A stretch of DNA of 64,000 nucleotides from Flavobacterium sp. Leaf82 (GTDB lineage Bacteria; Bacteroidota; Bacteroidia; Flavobacteriales; Flavobacteriaceae), in assembly GCF_001422725.1 (NCBI RefSeq), contig NZ_LMMA01000035.1, positions 62,001-126,000 on the forward strand, given 5' to 3'. Positions 35,216-43,251 of this stretch are shown one piece after another. Each line of letters begins with the position of its first letter. The stretch's first letter is position 1. A program made the position numbers and the translations under genes. Under the pieces are notes generated by a model. The model was not told the origin of the DNA and searched no databases. It saw only the letters and a list, made by a program, of their open reading frames with translations.

Positions 35216-35415
35216 AATACTATAGTTTTAAGTTAAAATCTAATGCATCAAAACCAACTGTTTAGAAGGTTGTATACCCCTTGATTATTATAGATTAAAA
35301 TTACTTTATAACTACAGAAAAAATCTTACACAACTTTTTTACATCTTTATATAATTAACATAATTGAACACAATAATTATAATAAAGCCACGTTGCGACG
35401 AAAGTGTTAAAAACA

Positions 35416-35448
35416 AAAAATCCCTTTTAGAAAGGGATTTTTAGGGTT
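35416..35448 (-). terminator. Terminator after the GT4 gene
   Basis: AAAAATCCCTTT (35416-35427) and AAAGGGATTTTT (35431-35442) form a perfect 12-bp stem with a three-base loop. Read on the minus strand it is followed by a T-rich tail. It ends the glycosyltransferase transcript. Confidence 0.85.
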
Positions 35449-35479
35449 CAATAATAGTATATTTAGTCAGTGTATATGT

Positions 35480-37756
35480 TTATGAGTTGATGGCAATTCC
35501 TGATTTAGGTTTATTTATCGGAATAACTTTTATCTCAGCTATTTTAAGATTTTCCATTAATAATCGTGCTGTTAAGAAACAAACTGTAGATTCTGCACCC
35601 TGGTTTAGATTTACGTTATCTTTTTCAAGTCCGTCATAACCTCCTCCGCTAATTGGGTTGTACATAATTTGTCCTAAATGATTTTTTCCTAAAAACCAGT
35701 TAAAGGCAGTTTTCATTTTAGATTTGTATTCCGGAGTTCCAAATGCACTATAAAACGAATTTAAAGTATGAATCGTGTAGGCAACATCAATTGGCTGTTC
35801 GCCATATGGGTGTACTTCTGCTTGTGAGTCTCTGTGCAACCAGCCATTATTAGAAATTACTTTAAAGTTTTTACCGTTAAACATTTTAGACATTAAAAAG
35901 TCAAGTGAGTCTAATGCTACTTTTTTATAAATAGGTTTATTGGTCGTTAAGTAAGCAAATAACATAGATTCCGGTAAAATTCCGTTTCCGTATGTCATAT
36001 AGTTTTCAAACCATTTCCAGTCATTAGAAGCGTTGATTTCATAATTAGAAAGCAATTTAGCATTCAGTTTATTAATAATCGCCGCAACATATAAATTAGG
36101 AACAGCAGTATGATATAAGTATAATCCTTTTGTTGCAAAGCCAATAGAACGTGGCGACTGAATATTTTCTGCCCATTTTAAGGAATTCAATAAACATTTA
36201 GAAGCTTTTTTGGTAATCGCTTCCGGCAAAATGTTTGCGTTTGCAACCACAGTTCCCAAAGCCCAAATTGCTCTTGCATTTGAATCCTCTAAATTTACTT
36301 CGGCATTTTGTTCTACATGCTCACGGTTTTCCTGATCGACATAATTGATGAAATCTCCTTTTGGCTGCTGACAACGTAAAATAAAATCTAAATAGATTAA
36401 AATATAAGCTAAATCTTCTTTGTTCTGAGTTAGTTTATAATGCATACAAACGGCAATTAAAGCGCGTGCATTATCATCTAACGTATAACCTGATTCTAAA
36501 TCAGGAACTGAGATTTTGCTAAACTGAATAATTCCTAGATCAGTTGTCATTCTTTTAATATGTGCCAATTGAATAGAAGGGTAGCTGAATTTTATTTCAG
36601 ATGGATTATCAATCAATTGTTTGTATGTATTCATGTGCGTGATAGCAGCGTTTTCCCAAGATGAAGCGCGCATTTTTCTAAAAGCATTAATTCCCATTTC
36701 TTCTCTTAGATTATCATCTGAAAGTAATTTGATGGCAGCATCAGAAAATTGATCTACATTTCCAATATCAACTAATATTCCTGAATCTGGTGTAAGAACC
36801 TCTAAAGTATGCGGAATTTTTGACGCAACAATAGGGCAGGCACAACTCATTGCATAAGCAAAAGTGCCGCTTACTGCCTGATTTGGATCTTTTGAGGTAA
36901 ATAAATAAACATCTGTCGCTTGTAGATATTCTAAAAGTTCATTTGTATCCAGATATTCATTTATAAAACGTACGTGATCTTTTAAATTTAAATCATTAAC
37001 AATTCCTTCCAGTTTATCACGATAAGCATCAACGCCGTCAACAATTAAATTTGGATGTGTTTTGCCAATGATTAAATAAAGTGCGTTTGGCGTATTTTCG
37101 ATGATTTTTGGCAAAGCCTGTAAACCTGTTTCTATATTTTTTCCTTCTCCTAAAAGACCAAAAGTTGCTAATACTTTTCTATCCTGGATATTGAATTTTT
37201 CTTTTGCTTGTTGTGGCGCTTCATAAATTACAATATGAGTTCCGTGAGGTACACAAGTAATAATTTCGTCTTTGATATCATAATCTCTCATCAAAATTTC
37301 TTTTGACTGGTTGGTCATCACAAAAACCGAATTGCTATAAGAAAGAAGCAATTTTACGAATGTTTTTAATTCGTTGTTCGGATTTGGGATCACGCTATGA
37401 AAAGTATAGGTAACCGGTTTTTTAATTACATTTAAAAAATCTAATAAGTAATCTCCATAGTTACCTCCAAATAAACCAAACTCATGTTGAATATGTACTA
37501 GTTTTACCGATTCGTCTTTATTGATTTCTTCGGCAACAAGCGTATATTCTTCTTTTTCTTTTGTGTTTAAAGTATAAGCTTGTGTAGCATTTGCTTTTGG
37601 TTTATCAACCAATTCGCAAATCTGACAAGTTATAGATTTACCAAAAACATCTGTAATTCCTTTTATGGTATCCTGCGTATATGTTGCTATTCCACATTGC
37701 GTTGGAGGAAATGTAGATAGAAAAACTATTTTTGATTTATTTGAGATCGTTTTCAT
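35480..37756 (-). CDS. GT4 glycosyltransferase fused to an alpha/alpha-barrel-like domain
   Basis: The N-terminal half (about 1-370) is a GT-B glycosyltransferase family 4 enzyme: FLSTFPPTQCGIATYT, HIQHEFGLFGGNYG, FGLLGEGKNIETGLQALP and the donor-site region TSKDPNQAVSGTFAYAMSCACPIVASKIPH. The C-terminal ~380 residues are helical with repeated Trp/Tyr/His motifs (YTLDDNARALIAVCMHY, NSNGWLHRD-like, PIDVAYTIHTLNSFY) resembling the (alpha/alpha)6 toroid of glycoside hydrolases. Total length is 758. It may build or remodel a storage or envelope glycan, perhaps a mannose- or glucose-based oligomer. It is a single gene with a terminator. Confidence 0.8.
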   Translation of the reverse strand: MKTISNKSKIVFLSTFPPTQCGIATYTQDTIKGITDVFGKSITCQICELVDKPKANATQAYTLNTKEKEEYTLVAEEINKDESVKLVHIQHEFGLFGGNYGDYLLDFLNVIKKPVTYTFHSVIPNPNNELKTFVKLLLSYSNSVFVMTNQSKEILMRDYDIKDEIITCVPHGTHIVIYEAPQQAKEKFNIQDRKVLATFGLLGEGKNIETGLQALPKIIENTPNALYLIIGKTHPNLIVDGVDAYRDKLEGIVNDLNLKDHVRFINEYLDTNELLEYLQATDVYLFTSKDPNQAVSGTFAYAMSCACPIVASKIPHTLEVLTPDSGILVDIGNVDQFSDAAIKLLSDDNLREEMGINAFRKMRASSWENAAITHMNTYKQLIDNPSEIKFSYPSIQLAHIKRMTTDLGIIQFSKISVPDLESGYTLDDNARALIAVCMHYKLTQNKEDLAYILIYLDFILRCQQPKGDFINYVDQENREHVEQNAEVNLEDSNARAIWALGTVVANANILPEAITKKASKCLLNSLKWAENIQSPRSIGFATKGLYLYHTAVPNLYVAAIINKLNAKLLSNYEINASNDWKWFENYMTYGNGILPESMLFAYLTTNKPIYKKVALDSLDFLMSKMFNGKNFKVISNNGWLHRDSQAEVHPYGEQPIDVAYTIHTLNSFYSAFGTPEYKSKMKTAFNWFLGKNHLGQIMYNPISGGGYDGLEKDNVNLNQGAESTVCFLTARLLMENLKIAEIKVIPINKPKSGIAINS

Positions 37757-38110
37757 TAGATTCTTTTTTATTTCAGTTATAAGTCGTTTTGGTTCAATGA
37801 GACTATGAAGTGAATTTTACCACTATTTATGGTCATTTTCATATCTCTAATAATATTTAGATAAAATTACTTTAACGATAAAGGCATGATTAATCCAATC
37901 GATCAAAAAATTGACTCAAAAGCATTTATGTGGGAATTTTGTAACGAAAAGGATGAATTATAAAAGTAACCCAAAATTTTGATTTATAGTTGATTGCGAT
38001 AAAAAATTAACGTTTAGAGTCAAACGTTTTTGTACGAATTAAGGAACTTTGAGTAACAAACAAATCAGACTTGTAAAAAAGTCATTTATATAAATTAAAA
38101 AATCAGGATT
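37757..38110. other. Gap upstream of the DUF1328 gene
   Basis: This 354-base stretch is AT-rich. A 25-codon frame at 37886-37963 (Met-Ile-Asn-Pro start, ending in LEU) is the only small ORF I noticed and nothing else supports it. I see no repeat of the families found elsewhere and no clean TAnnTTTG box near 38111. Confidence 0.4.
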
Positions 38111-38272
38111 ATGTTAAGATGGACAGTCACATTTATAATTCTAGCTATAATAGCCGGAATTTTTGGTTTTGGAGGAATTGCTGCCGGAGCCGCTAGTATT
38201 GCAAAAGTTTTATTCTTTATATTTTTGGTATTATTCGTAATCTCATTAATTACAGGAAGATCAAAAGTTTAG
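38111..38272 (+). CDS. DUF1328 family small membrane protein
   Basis: The 53-residue protein has two transmembrane segments (about 2-24 and 30-48) with the family signature: MLRWTVTFIILAIIAGIFGF at the start, GGIAAGAASIAKVLFFIF in the middle, and a short ITGR tail. The family (YtjA-like) is common in bacteria, often stress-induced, with no known activity. A textbook terminator follows 20 bases later. It is short but the match is clear. Confidence 0.88.
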   Translation: MLRWTVTFIILAIIAGIFGFGGIAAGAASIAKVLFFIFLVLFVISLITGRSKV

Positions 38273-38292
38273 CAATTATTCGTTAACCACAT

Positions 38293-38333
38293 AAAAAGCG
38301 ACCTCGTACTTTAATACGAGGTCGCTTTTTTTA
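38293..38333 (+). terminator. Terminator after the DUF1328 gene
   Basis: AAAAAGCGACCTCGTA (38293-38308) and TACGAGGTCGCTTTTT (38315-38330) are perfect 16-base complements with a six-base loop and a T tail. It can also serve the convergent minus-strand gene ending at 38368. Confidence 0.93.
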
Positions 38334-38367
38334 TTTATTTCAGGTTTTTAAATCGTAACTAAATTAA

Positions 38368-38832
38368 TTAACGAAAAGAATAATGTTTTCTGGTAATCGA
38401 TGCAATTGGAAGCCCTATACAAAACATTAAAATGAGTATTGATAAGAGTAGGGGAAAGTCTAAATGTTTTTCAGGTAAAAGCGGAAATACGATTGGCAGT
38501 ACAATTAGATTCATTACAATCCAGACAAAAATTCCGTAGAGAAATCCTGACATTATAGTGTTCTTTTTAAGAAACGGGAGATACGGATAAATGATAAAGT
38601 AGAACCACGCAAAACTAAAAGCAATTATATAATGAAGTCCAAGCCCGTACCACGCCATTTGTGATCCTGCCGTATAAGCATCTTTTTTAAAAATACCACT
38701 TGCTATAGATTGTAGAATCTTAATGGCGGTAGTTTTTTCCAGTATTACAGCATAAACTATTATGGCAGCAAGAATATCAAGTGTTCCTGCTATTAAGCCC
38801 GATAAAAATATAGTTTCGGATTTTGATTTCAT
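38368..38832 (-). CDS. Four-helix membrane protein, YagU/DUF1440-like
   Basis: The 154-residue protein has four transmembrane helices: LIAGTLDILAAIIVYAVI, HYIIAFSFAWFYFIIYPYLPF, GFLYGIFVWIVMNLIVLPIVFPLLP and LLLSILILMFCIGLPIA. The GLIAGTLDxxAA start and the internal small-residue helices recall the YagU/DUF1440 group linked to acid stress in E. coli. The function is not known. It is the last gene of the minus-strand run that begins at 40457; gaps between members are 20-90 bases. Confidence 0.55.
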   Translation of the reverse strand: MKSKSETIFLSGLIAGTLDILAAIIVYAVILEKTTAIKILQSIASGIFKKDAYTAGSQMAWYGLGLHYIIAFSFAWFYFIIYPYLPFLKKNTIMSGFLYGIFVWIVMNLIVLPIVFPLLPEKHLDFPLLLSILILMFCIGLPIASITRKHYSFR

Positions 38833-38858
38833 CTATATAATTTTAATGTTCTGTAATT

Positions 38859-39368
38859 TTATAATGTCGTTAGATAATGGTTGATTTTATGCAGCTGATT
38901 GGTATGTCTTTGAGTATGTACAAGGGCAAAATTAATCCATTCATAAATTGTAAAATTTTCAAAACCGGGCACATTAAAATCAAGACAGGTTAAGGTTAAA
39001 TCGTGATTTTGTGATGCGTCAAGCAAATCAGATTCTATTTTAAGCAGCGATAAAGTCAGGGAGTTTTTATTGTAGTTCTTAATTTCGGGTTTTAAGAAAT
39101 CCGGAGCATCCATTTTACTATTAAAATTGAGAAAAATAGCTTCAAGTTCTTTTACATGTTCGTCGTATTTGCGAATTGTTTTTTTAGTTTGTCCCGAAAA
39201 CAATTCAGGATAACCGGAATTTCCCAGTATAATATGCTGTACAACCTGACCGGGAGTCCAACTTCCTTTAAACGGAACTGTATTTAATTCTTCTTCAGAA
39301 AAAGAAGAGATGATTTCGTTTAGTTCTTTAAACGTTTCAACAATATTTTTTTGAAGTTCAGTTTTCAT
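38859..39368 (-). CDS. DinB family protein
   Basis: The 169-residue four-helix bundle carries the DinB metal-site pattern: H45 (GQVVQHIILGN), H151 and H155 (ALVHTQRHTNQLHKI). In this superfamily the three His bind a divalent metal; members act as thiol-dependent S-transferases or are induced by DNA damage. SWTPGQVVQHI is a frequent entry motif of the group. It sits between the VOC and membrane protein genes, with 24-26 base gaps, so all three are probably one transcript. Confidence 0.78.
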   Translation of the reverse strand: MKTELQKNIVETFKELNEIISSFSEEELNTVPFKGSWTPGQVVQHIILGNSGYPELFSGQTKKTIRKYDEHVKELEAIFLNFNSKMDAPDFLKPEIKNYNKNSLTLSLLKIESDLLDASQNHDLTLTCLDFNVPGFENFTIYEWINFALVHTQRHTNQLHKINHYLTTL

Positions 39369-39392
39369 TTTGTTGATTTTTTGAAATTGAAA

Positions 39393-39770
39393 TTAGGGAC
39401 TCACAGATGTTATCCACCATACATTTCCAAAAGGATCCGTTACACCACAGGTTCTTCCGTAATCCTGATCGCTTAATTCCATGAGATTTGTAGCACCATT
39501 TTCTAATGCTTTCTTATAAGTTTCGTCAGCATTAGGCACATAAACAAAGAGGTTGGCAGTTTGCTTTGTCCAGTCTTTTGTTTCGTCTGTAACCATAATT
39601 GTGCTTCCGTTCAGGGTAATTTCGGCATGCATAACAGTTCCGTCATCGCGTAAAACTTGTTGATTAGAATCTTTTGAATCGAAAACTTTTTTTGTAAAGT
39701 CGATAAATTGTGCGGCACCTTTTAAAATTAAATAAGGCATTATAGTCTGATGTCCTTCTGGTAAATTCAT
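39393..39770 (-). CDS. VOC superfamily (PhnB-like glyoxalase/bleomycin resistance fold) protein
   Basis: The 125-residue protein has the paired beta-alpha-beta-beta-beta modules of the vicinal oxygen chelate fold. MPYLILKGAAQFIDFTKKVF is the first module, MHAEITLNGSTIMVTDE follows, and DQDYGRTCGVTDPFGNVWWI closes the second. The pattern fits the PhnB-like branch, with H39-region and the late Asp/Glu as possible metal ligands. Substrate unknown. It lies upstream of DinB in the same direction. Confidence 0.75.
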   Translation of the reverse strand: MNLPEGHQTIMPYLILKGAAQFIDFTKKVFDSKDSNQQVLRDDGTVMHAEITLNGSTIMVTDETKDWTKQTANLFVYVPNADETYKKALENGATNLMELSDQDYGRTCGVTDPFGNVWWITSVSP

Positions 39771-39853
39771 TTTTTATTGTTTAATAATTAGCACGATAAA
39801 TTTACAATTTTAATTTTAATAATTTAAAAATCAGATAATTGTGTTTTTTTTGC

Positions 39854-40066
39854 TTATAAAAGAACTTCGCAATGAAAACCATGAGCGTTAAGAAGGTCAA
39901 TGATTGTTTTATTTGAAATTGACACACTATGAATTCGCAAAATCTTATCACAATCTTCCAAATCAAAATTAATTGAACTGTTTGGAAAATGCTCAAGAAG
40001 TTTCTCGACAATCATTTTCGATTGTTGTACTTCCTGAACATTTGTTTTAAAAACTTCGATCATCAT
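39854..40066 (-). CDS. Small conserved-looking protein, possible HMA-like fold
   Basis: The 70-residue protein starts at the tandem ATG pair at 40066/40063, 10 bases after the DoxX stop. The longer frame from 40135 would overlap DoxX and is rejected. It contains VFKTNVQEVQQSKMIVEKLLEHFP, then NFDLEDCDKILRI, and a C-terminal HGFHCEVL. The beta-alpha-beta, beta-alpha-beta order resembles ferredoxin-like or heavy-metal-associated domains, but the CxxC is missing. It is probably co-transcribed with DoxX. Confidence 0.6.
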   Translation of the reverse strand: MMIEVFKTNVQEVQQSKMIVEKLLEHFPNSSINFDLEDCDKILRIHSVSISNKTIIDLLNAHGFHCEVLL

Positions 40067-40076
40067 TTTGATAAAT

Positions 40077-40457
40077 TTATAAAGCAATATTTTTATATCG
40101 CTCAATTTTATGATAATAAGTATAGGAGATGGCAAGGATTACCAAAAATATCAGCGGAAAAAAGGATTGAAAATTAACGCCGTCAACAGCTAGATGACTT
40201 ATACAGGCAAATATAAAATCAAAACCAAATCCCGCATAAGCCCACTCTTTTACGTTTTTAGGAATCTGTGGAATGACTAATATCAATACGCCTAAAATTT
40301 TAAAAACGACTAAAGCGTTACCAAAATATTCAGGATATCCTAAATGTTTGATTCCCTCTTTTGCCATTTCACTCTGCGAAGTCAAAGCTGGCATAACCCC
40401 TTCGAATAAAAAAATAATAATAGTAGTAATCCAAAAAATAATTTTTGCTTTTTTCAT
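40077..40457 (-). CDS. DoxX family membrane protein
   Basis: The 126-residue protein has four transmembrane helices in the DoxX arrangement: IIFWITTIIIFLFEGVMPAL, FGNALVVFKILGVLILVIP, EWAYAGFGFDFIFACISHLAV and FFPLIFLVILAISYTYYH. HLGYPEYFG before helix 2 is a common DoxX-like motif. Members are linked to redox or respiratory chains and sometimes to thiosulfate oxidation; no partner here decides that. It is first in the minus-strand run DoxX, small protein, VOC, DinB, membrane protein. Confidence 0.78.
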   Translation of the reverse strand: MKKAKIIFWITTIIIFLFEGVMPALTSQSEMAKEGIKHLGYPEYFGNALVVFKILGVLILVIPQIPKNVKEWAYAGFGFDFIFACISHLAVDGVNFQSFFPLIFLVILAISYTYYHKIERYKNIAL

Positions 40458-40628
40458 AGGTTTGTTTTTTTAAATGGTTATTGGTTAATGTATTACAAAC
40501 TTACAAATGTTATTTTTTGTATGGAATAGTTATTTGCGACTATTTTAAGGTCATTTAGGACAAAGTGAGGAAGATTTGTAGTTTTAAGAGAATAGAGTAT
40601 AGATGCAAGATGCAAGATTTTGGAGAAG

Positions 40629-40731
40629 TTTGTCATCCTGAGGAACGAAGGATCACACTAAAAGCTCCGTAATCTGGATCTAATCTTTGTAGAATCCCGC
40701 GTGAGATCCTTCGTTCCTCAGGATGACAAGA
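40629..40731. repeat. Long palindromic dispersed repeat
   Basis: The arms GTCATCCTGAGGAACGAAGG... and its complement near 40702-40729 pair over about 29 positions with one mismatch. The central part is GCTCCGTAATCTGGATCTAA and TCTTTGTAGAATCCCGC. Relatives lie at 7-117 and about 43020-43090. After it, 40757-40812 holds a second element (ATCCGCGCTTTCGAAAAGCG...GCGCGTACC), also found near 42925-42985. The whole gap 40458-40816 has no gene. Confidence 0.85.
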
Positions 40732-40816
40732 TTGCGGTTAGCTATAATAAGTAAAATAAAAAACCCGTTTTTATCCGCGCTTTCGAAAAGCGAATCCGTG
40801 TCATGCGCGTACCATT

Positions 40817-41554
40817 TTACTCGGTTTTCAAAATATAATTTTTAATGATAAATAAATCTTCAAAACCTAATCTGGTGTAGATATCTTTTCCCATTGCTGA
40901 TGCTTGCAATAAGGCATATTCCGCTTTTAGATCTATAGAAAGATTAAGGGCAAATTTCATGATTTCTTCTGCAAAGCCTTTTCTGCGCATTTCAGGGATA
41001 ACGCCGACGCCATGAATTCCGATGTTGTTTTTAGTCTGAAAAAGCATAAAAGTTCCAATAGGCTGATTTTCGTAATAAACCAGGTAGAAATGAACATTAT
41101 TGTGATTGTGAACCAGGATTTCTTTGCTGATTACATAGCCAAAGGCATTTGGATATAAATCAGACCAGATTTTGGCATCTTGTTCGTTATCTATTTTCTT
41201 AAAGCTAAGTGTATTTTGAAGCGTAAATTCCTGATCTAATTTTAAAGCCATTGCAACTTGTTCGGTTTTTAAGGCAAAACCATATGCTTCAAGTATTTCA
41301 TAAGATTTTGTTCCGAAGATATCCCAATACGGTAAAACCAAACCCGAATTGGATTGCATGGTTTTGATAATATCCGGCAGATTATTTTTTGTAATATCGT
41401 TGCGAAGCCACAATTTATTAGGCCAGCCTGAATTTTCGATTTTACAATATTCGAAAATATCATTTTTATGATAGGATAGGAAAGGAGTTCCTACGGTTTT
41501 CCAAAAATCGGTAAGGTTGTTAATATTGTCTTCGATGAGGTTTGTATTTTTCAT
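40817..41554 (-). CDS. GNAT family N-acetyltransferase
   Basis: The 245-residue protein starts at ATG 41554 (MKNTNLIEDNINN); an in-frame start seven codons earlier is possible. The C-terminal half is a GNAT domain: the motif A region reads IHGVGVIPEMRRKGFAEEIMKFAL, with RRKGFA matching the acetyl-CoA pyrophosphate loop, followed by ALLQASAMGKDIYTRLGFEDL. The N-terminal ~110 residues form a second, degenerate GNAT-like half. Substrate unknown. It lies just downstream of the Crp-type regulator in the same direction. Confidence 0.82.
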   Translation of the reverse strand: MKNTNLIEDNINNLTDFWKTVGTPFLSYHKNDIFEYCKIENSGWPNKLWLRNDITKNNLPDIIKTMQSNSGLVLPYWDIFGTKSYEILEAYGFALKTEQVAMALKLDQEFTLQNTLSFKKIDNEQDAKIWSDLYPNAFGYVISKEILVHNHNNVHFYLVYYENQPIGTFMLFQTKNNIGIHGVGVIPEMRRKGFAEEIMKFALNLSIDLKAEYALLQASAMGKDIYTRLGFEDLFIIKNYILKTE

Positions 41555-41617
41555 TTTGATGCAATTGAGAGACAAAGATAACTTTAGGTTTTATGACAAA
41601 CCTTTACATATGTTGAT

Positions 41618-42277
41618 TTACAAATCTTTTTCGAGCGTTTTTCTAATCCGGCTTAATTGTGTTGGCGTGATTCCTAAATGCGATGCAATATGGTGTAATG
41701 CAATTCTCTCTGAAATATCAGGATGTTTCGATAAAAGGTCCAGATATCTTTCAGTTGCGTTTTCCATGACGATGGAGATTTCTCTTTGTTCTTTTTCGAT
41801 TACCCAGTTTTTTTCTAAGTAAGCAATGTAAAAGTTTTTTAAATCATCATTATCAAAAATCAGTTCTCTGTATTTTTTATAATTAAGATGGATTAACGTA
41901 GCATCTTCGAGTGCTTCAATTGCAAAATCAGAAGGCGTTTGCTGTATTAATGAAGCGGTTGAACCTGCAAGATCTCCTTCGAGAAAGATGTTTTTGTTGT
42001 AAATATTTCCTTCTCTATCAGTTATAAAAGCTCTTAAAGCGCCTTTTGCTATAAAGTAAATTTCTTTTGCAATTTGTCCATTCCTTAAAAGTAGATCTCC
42101 TTTTTTTACAACTTGAAACTCGGTTATGCTTTCTATTAATTTCCAGGATTCATCAGAAATAGGAGCATAACTTTCAAATTTCAATTTTAAATCTTTGAGA
42201 TATTTACTTTGTTCAGCTACCATTTTGAGTAATAATTTTTCACGATCAAAAGTATTTAATTGTGATGGATTTTTCAT
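41618..42277 (-). CDS. Crp/Fnr family transcriptional regulator
   Basis: The 219-residue protein has an N-terminal cyclic-nucleotide-binding beta-roll (about 35-145; KKGDLLLRNGQIAKEIYFIAKGALRAF) and a C-terminal winged helix with HHIASHLGITPTQLSRIRKTL. Such flavobacterial paralogues usually lack the full cAMP pocket, and no FNR-type Cys cluster is present, so the ligand is unclear. Its start codon follows directly after the U-tract of a terminator, and I see no promoter in between; see the terminator entry. Confidence 0.82.
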   Translation of the reverse strand: MKNPSQLNTFDREKLLLKMVAEQSKYLKDLKLKFESYAPISDESWKLIESITEFQVVKKGDLLLRNGQIAKEIYFIAKGALRAFITDREGNIYNKNIFLEGDLAGSTASLIQQTPSDFAIEALEDATLIHLNYKKYRELIFDNDDLKNFYIAYLEKNWVIEKEQREISIVMENATERYLDLLSKHPDISERIALHHIASHLGITPTQLSRIRKTLEKDL

Positions 42278-42317
42278 AAAAAAAAACCGCTAAAAACTTA
42301 AAAGTAATCTAGCGGTT
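42278..42317 (-). terminator. Terminator abutting the Crp-type start codon
   Basis: On the minus strand AACCGCTA (42317-42310) pairs with TAGCGGTT (42292-42285), followed by a run of nine or more T that ends exactly where the ATG of the Crp-type gene begins (42277). It should end the lipoprotein transcript, and any read-through would enter the regulator gene with no spacer. Confidence 0.75.
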
Positions 42318-42369
42318 AAATCAAAAAGGTTTTATACGTTTAAGTATAATTTTTTATTTCATTACAGCA

Positions 42370-42831
42370 TTAATCTGCATAATGATAAATACTTTTCTTA
42401 ATTGTATTTTTTATTTTTTCGAGCGTCACTTCGGTTACACCGCCTTCATAATTCATAGTAAGAGCAACTTTATCTTTAGTAATTTCATAATCAATTGAGA
42501 TTAGTCCATTTTTATTTACTTCAACAGATTTATTTTCGGTTGGAATCGTAGTTAAATAAAACTCAGTTTCTTCTACTTCTTTGTTTTTTATAATATTTTG
42601 ATACGCTTTATCAAGATCTGTACTTGCTATTATACATTCTCTTCCGGCTCCCATTTCTACTTCGATATCCTTGCAGTCTTCTTTATCTTTTAGCTCTTCT
42701 GGTTTTTCTTTTTTTATTATGGAAACTGCAGGTACAGGTTCTTTTGTTGCTTTTAATTCTTCTTCCGAATTATTTTTTTTACAGTTTGTAAAGAATAAAG
42801 CTAAGAGTGCAATGCATGCGATTTTTTTCAT
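42370..42831 (-). CDS. Lipoprotein of unknown function
   Basis: The 153-residue lipoprotein has Cys at 17 (LFFTNC), then a Lys/Glu-rich linker (KKNNSEEELKATKEPVPAVSIIKKEKPEELK) and a domain of about 95 residues with a possible disulfide pair (EDCKDIEVEMGAGREC). I do not recognise the family. It is followed on the minus strand by a terminator and the Crp-type gene. Confidence 0.6.
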   Translation of the reverse strand: MKKIACIALLALFFTNCKKNNSEEELKATKEPVPAVSIIKKEKPEELKDKEDCKDIEVEMGAGRECIIASTDLDKAYQNIIKNKEVEETEFYLTTIPTENKSVEVNKNGLISIDYEITKDKVALTMNYEGGVTEVTLEKIKNTIKKSIYHYAD

Positions 42832-42919
42832 GGGGCTAATTTTATTAGGATTGTTTTATTTGTAGAAATGGTATTTTTCGTTCTTAAAAGAATTTGATCA
42901 AAAATAAAAAAATAAACTG

Positions 42920-43172
42920 AGATAATGGTACGCGGATGATACGGATTCGCTTTGCGAAAGCGCGGATATTCGCGGATTTTTTATTCTCAATCTTGTAAAG
43001 GATCGCATTAGAAATACGCAAATTAAATCGCTAATCTTTGTAGAGTTCCGTGTGTGATCCTTCGTTCCTCAAGATGATAAGATTGTGGGTAACTATAATG
43101 AATAAAAGAAAAAATCGGTTTAAATCCGAGTTTTCGCGATAGCGAATCCGTATAATCCGCGTGCCATTTCAA
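42920..43172. repeat. Composite palindromic repeat island
   Basis: The outer arms GGTACGCGGATGATACGG near 42926 and CCGTATAATCCGCGTGCC near 43148 are inverted, each with an inner small palindrome (GCTTTGCGAAAGC and TTTTCGCGATAGCGAA). Between them lies a degenerate copy of the GTCATCCTGAGGAACG element (best preserved from 43030 to 43072, TGATCCTTCGTTCCTCAAG). One repeat family has been inserted in, or nested with, another. The gap 42832-43181 has no gene. Confidence 0.7.
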
Positions 43173-43181
43173 CAGCATAAA

Positions 43182-43216
43182 AAAACGCTGTAAAACCTAA
43201 GTCTCACAGCGTTTTC
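43182..43216 (-). terminator. Terminator of the RND efflux operon
   Basis: AAAACGCTGT (43182-43191) pairs with ACAGCGTTTT (43206-43215). On the minus strand it lies 36 bases after the channel gene stop and is followed by a T-rich stretch. Confidence 0.8.
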
Positions 43217-43251
43217 ATCTCAAAAAATAAATAATTAACGGGTAACGGGTA

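Noticed and set aside
39854..40135. Longer 93-residue version of the small HMA-like protein
   Set aside because: It would overlap the DoxX gene by about 60 bases; the tandem ATG at 40066/40063 removes the overlap.
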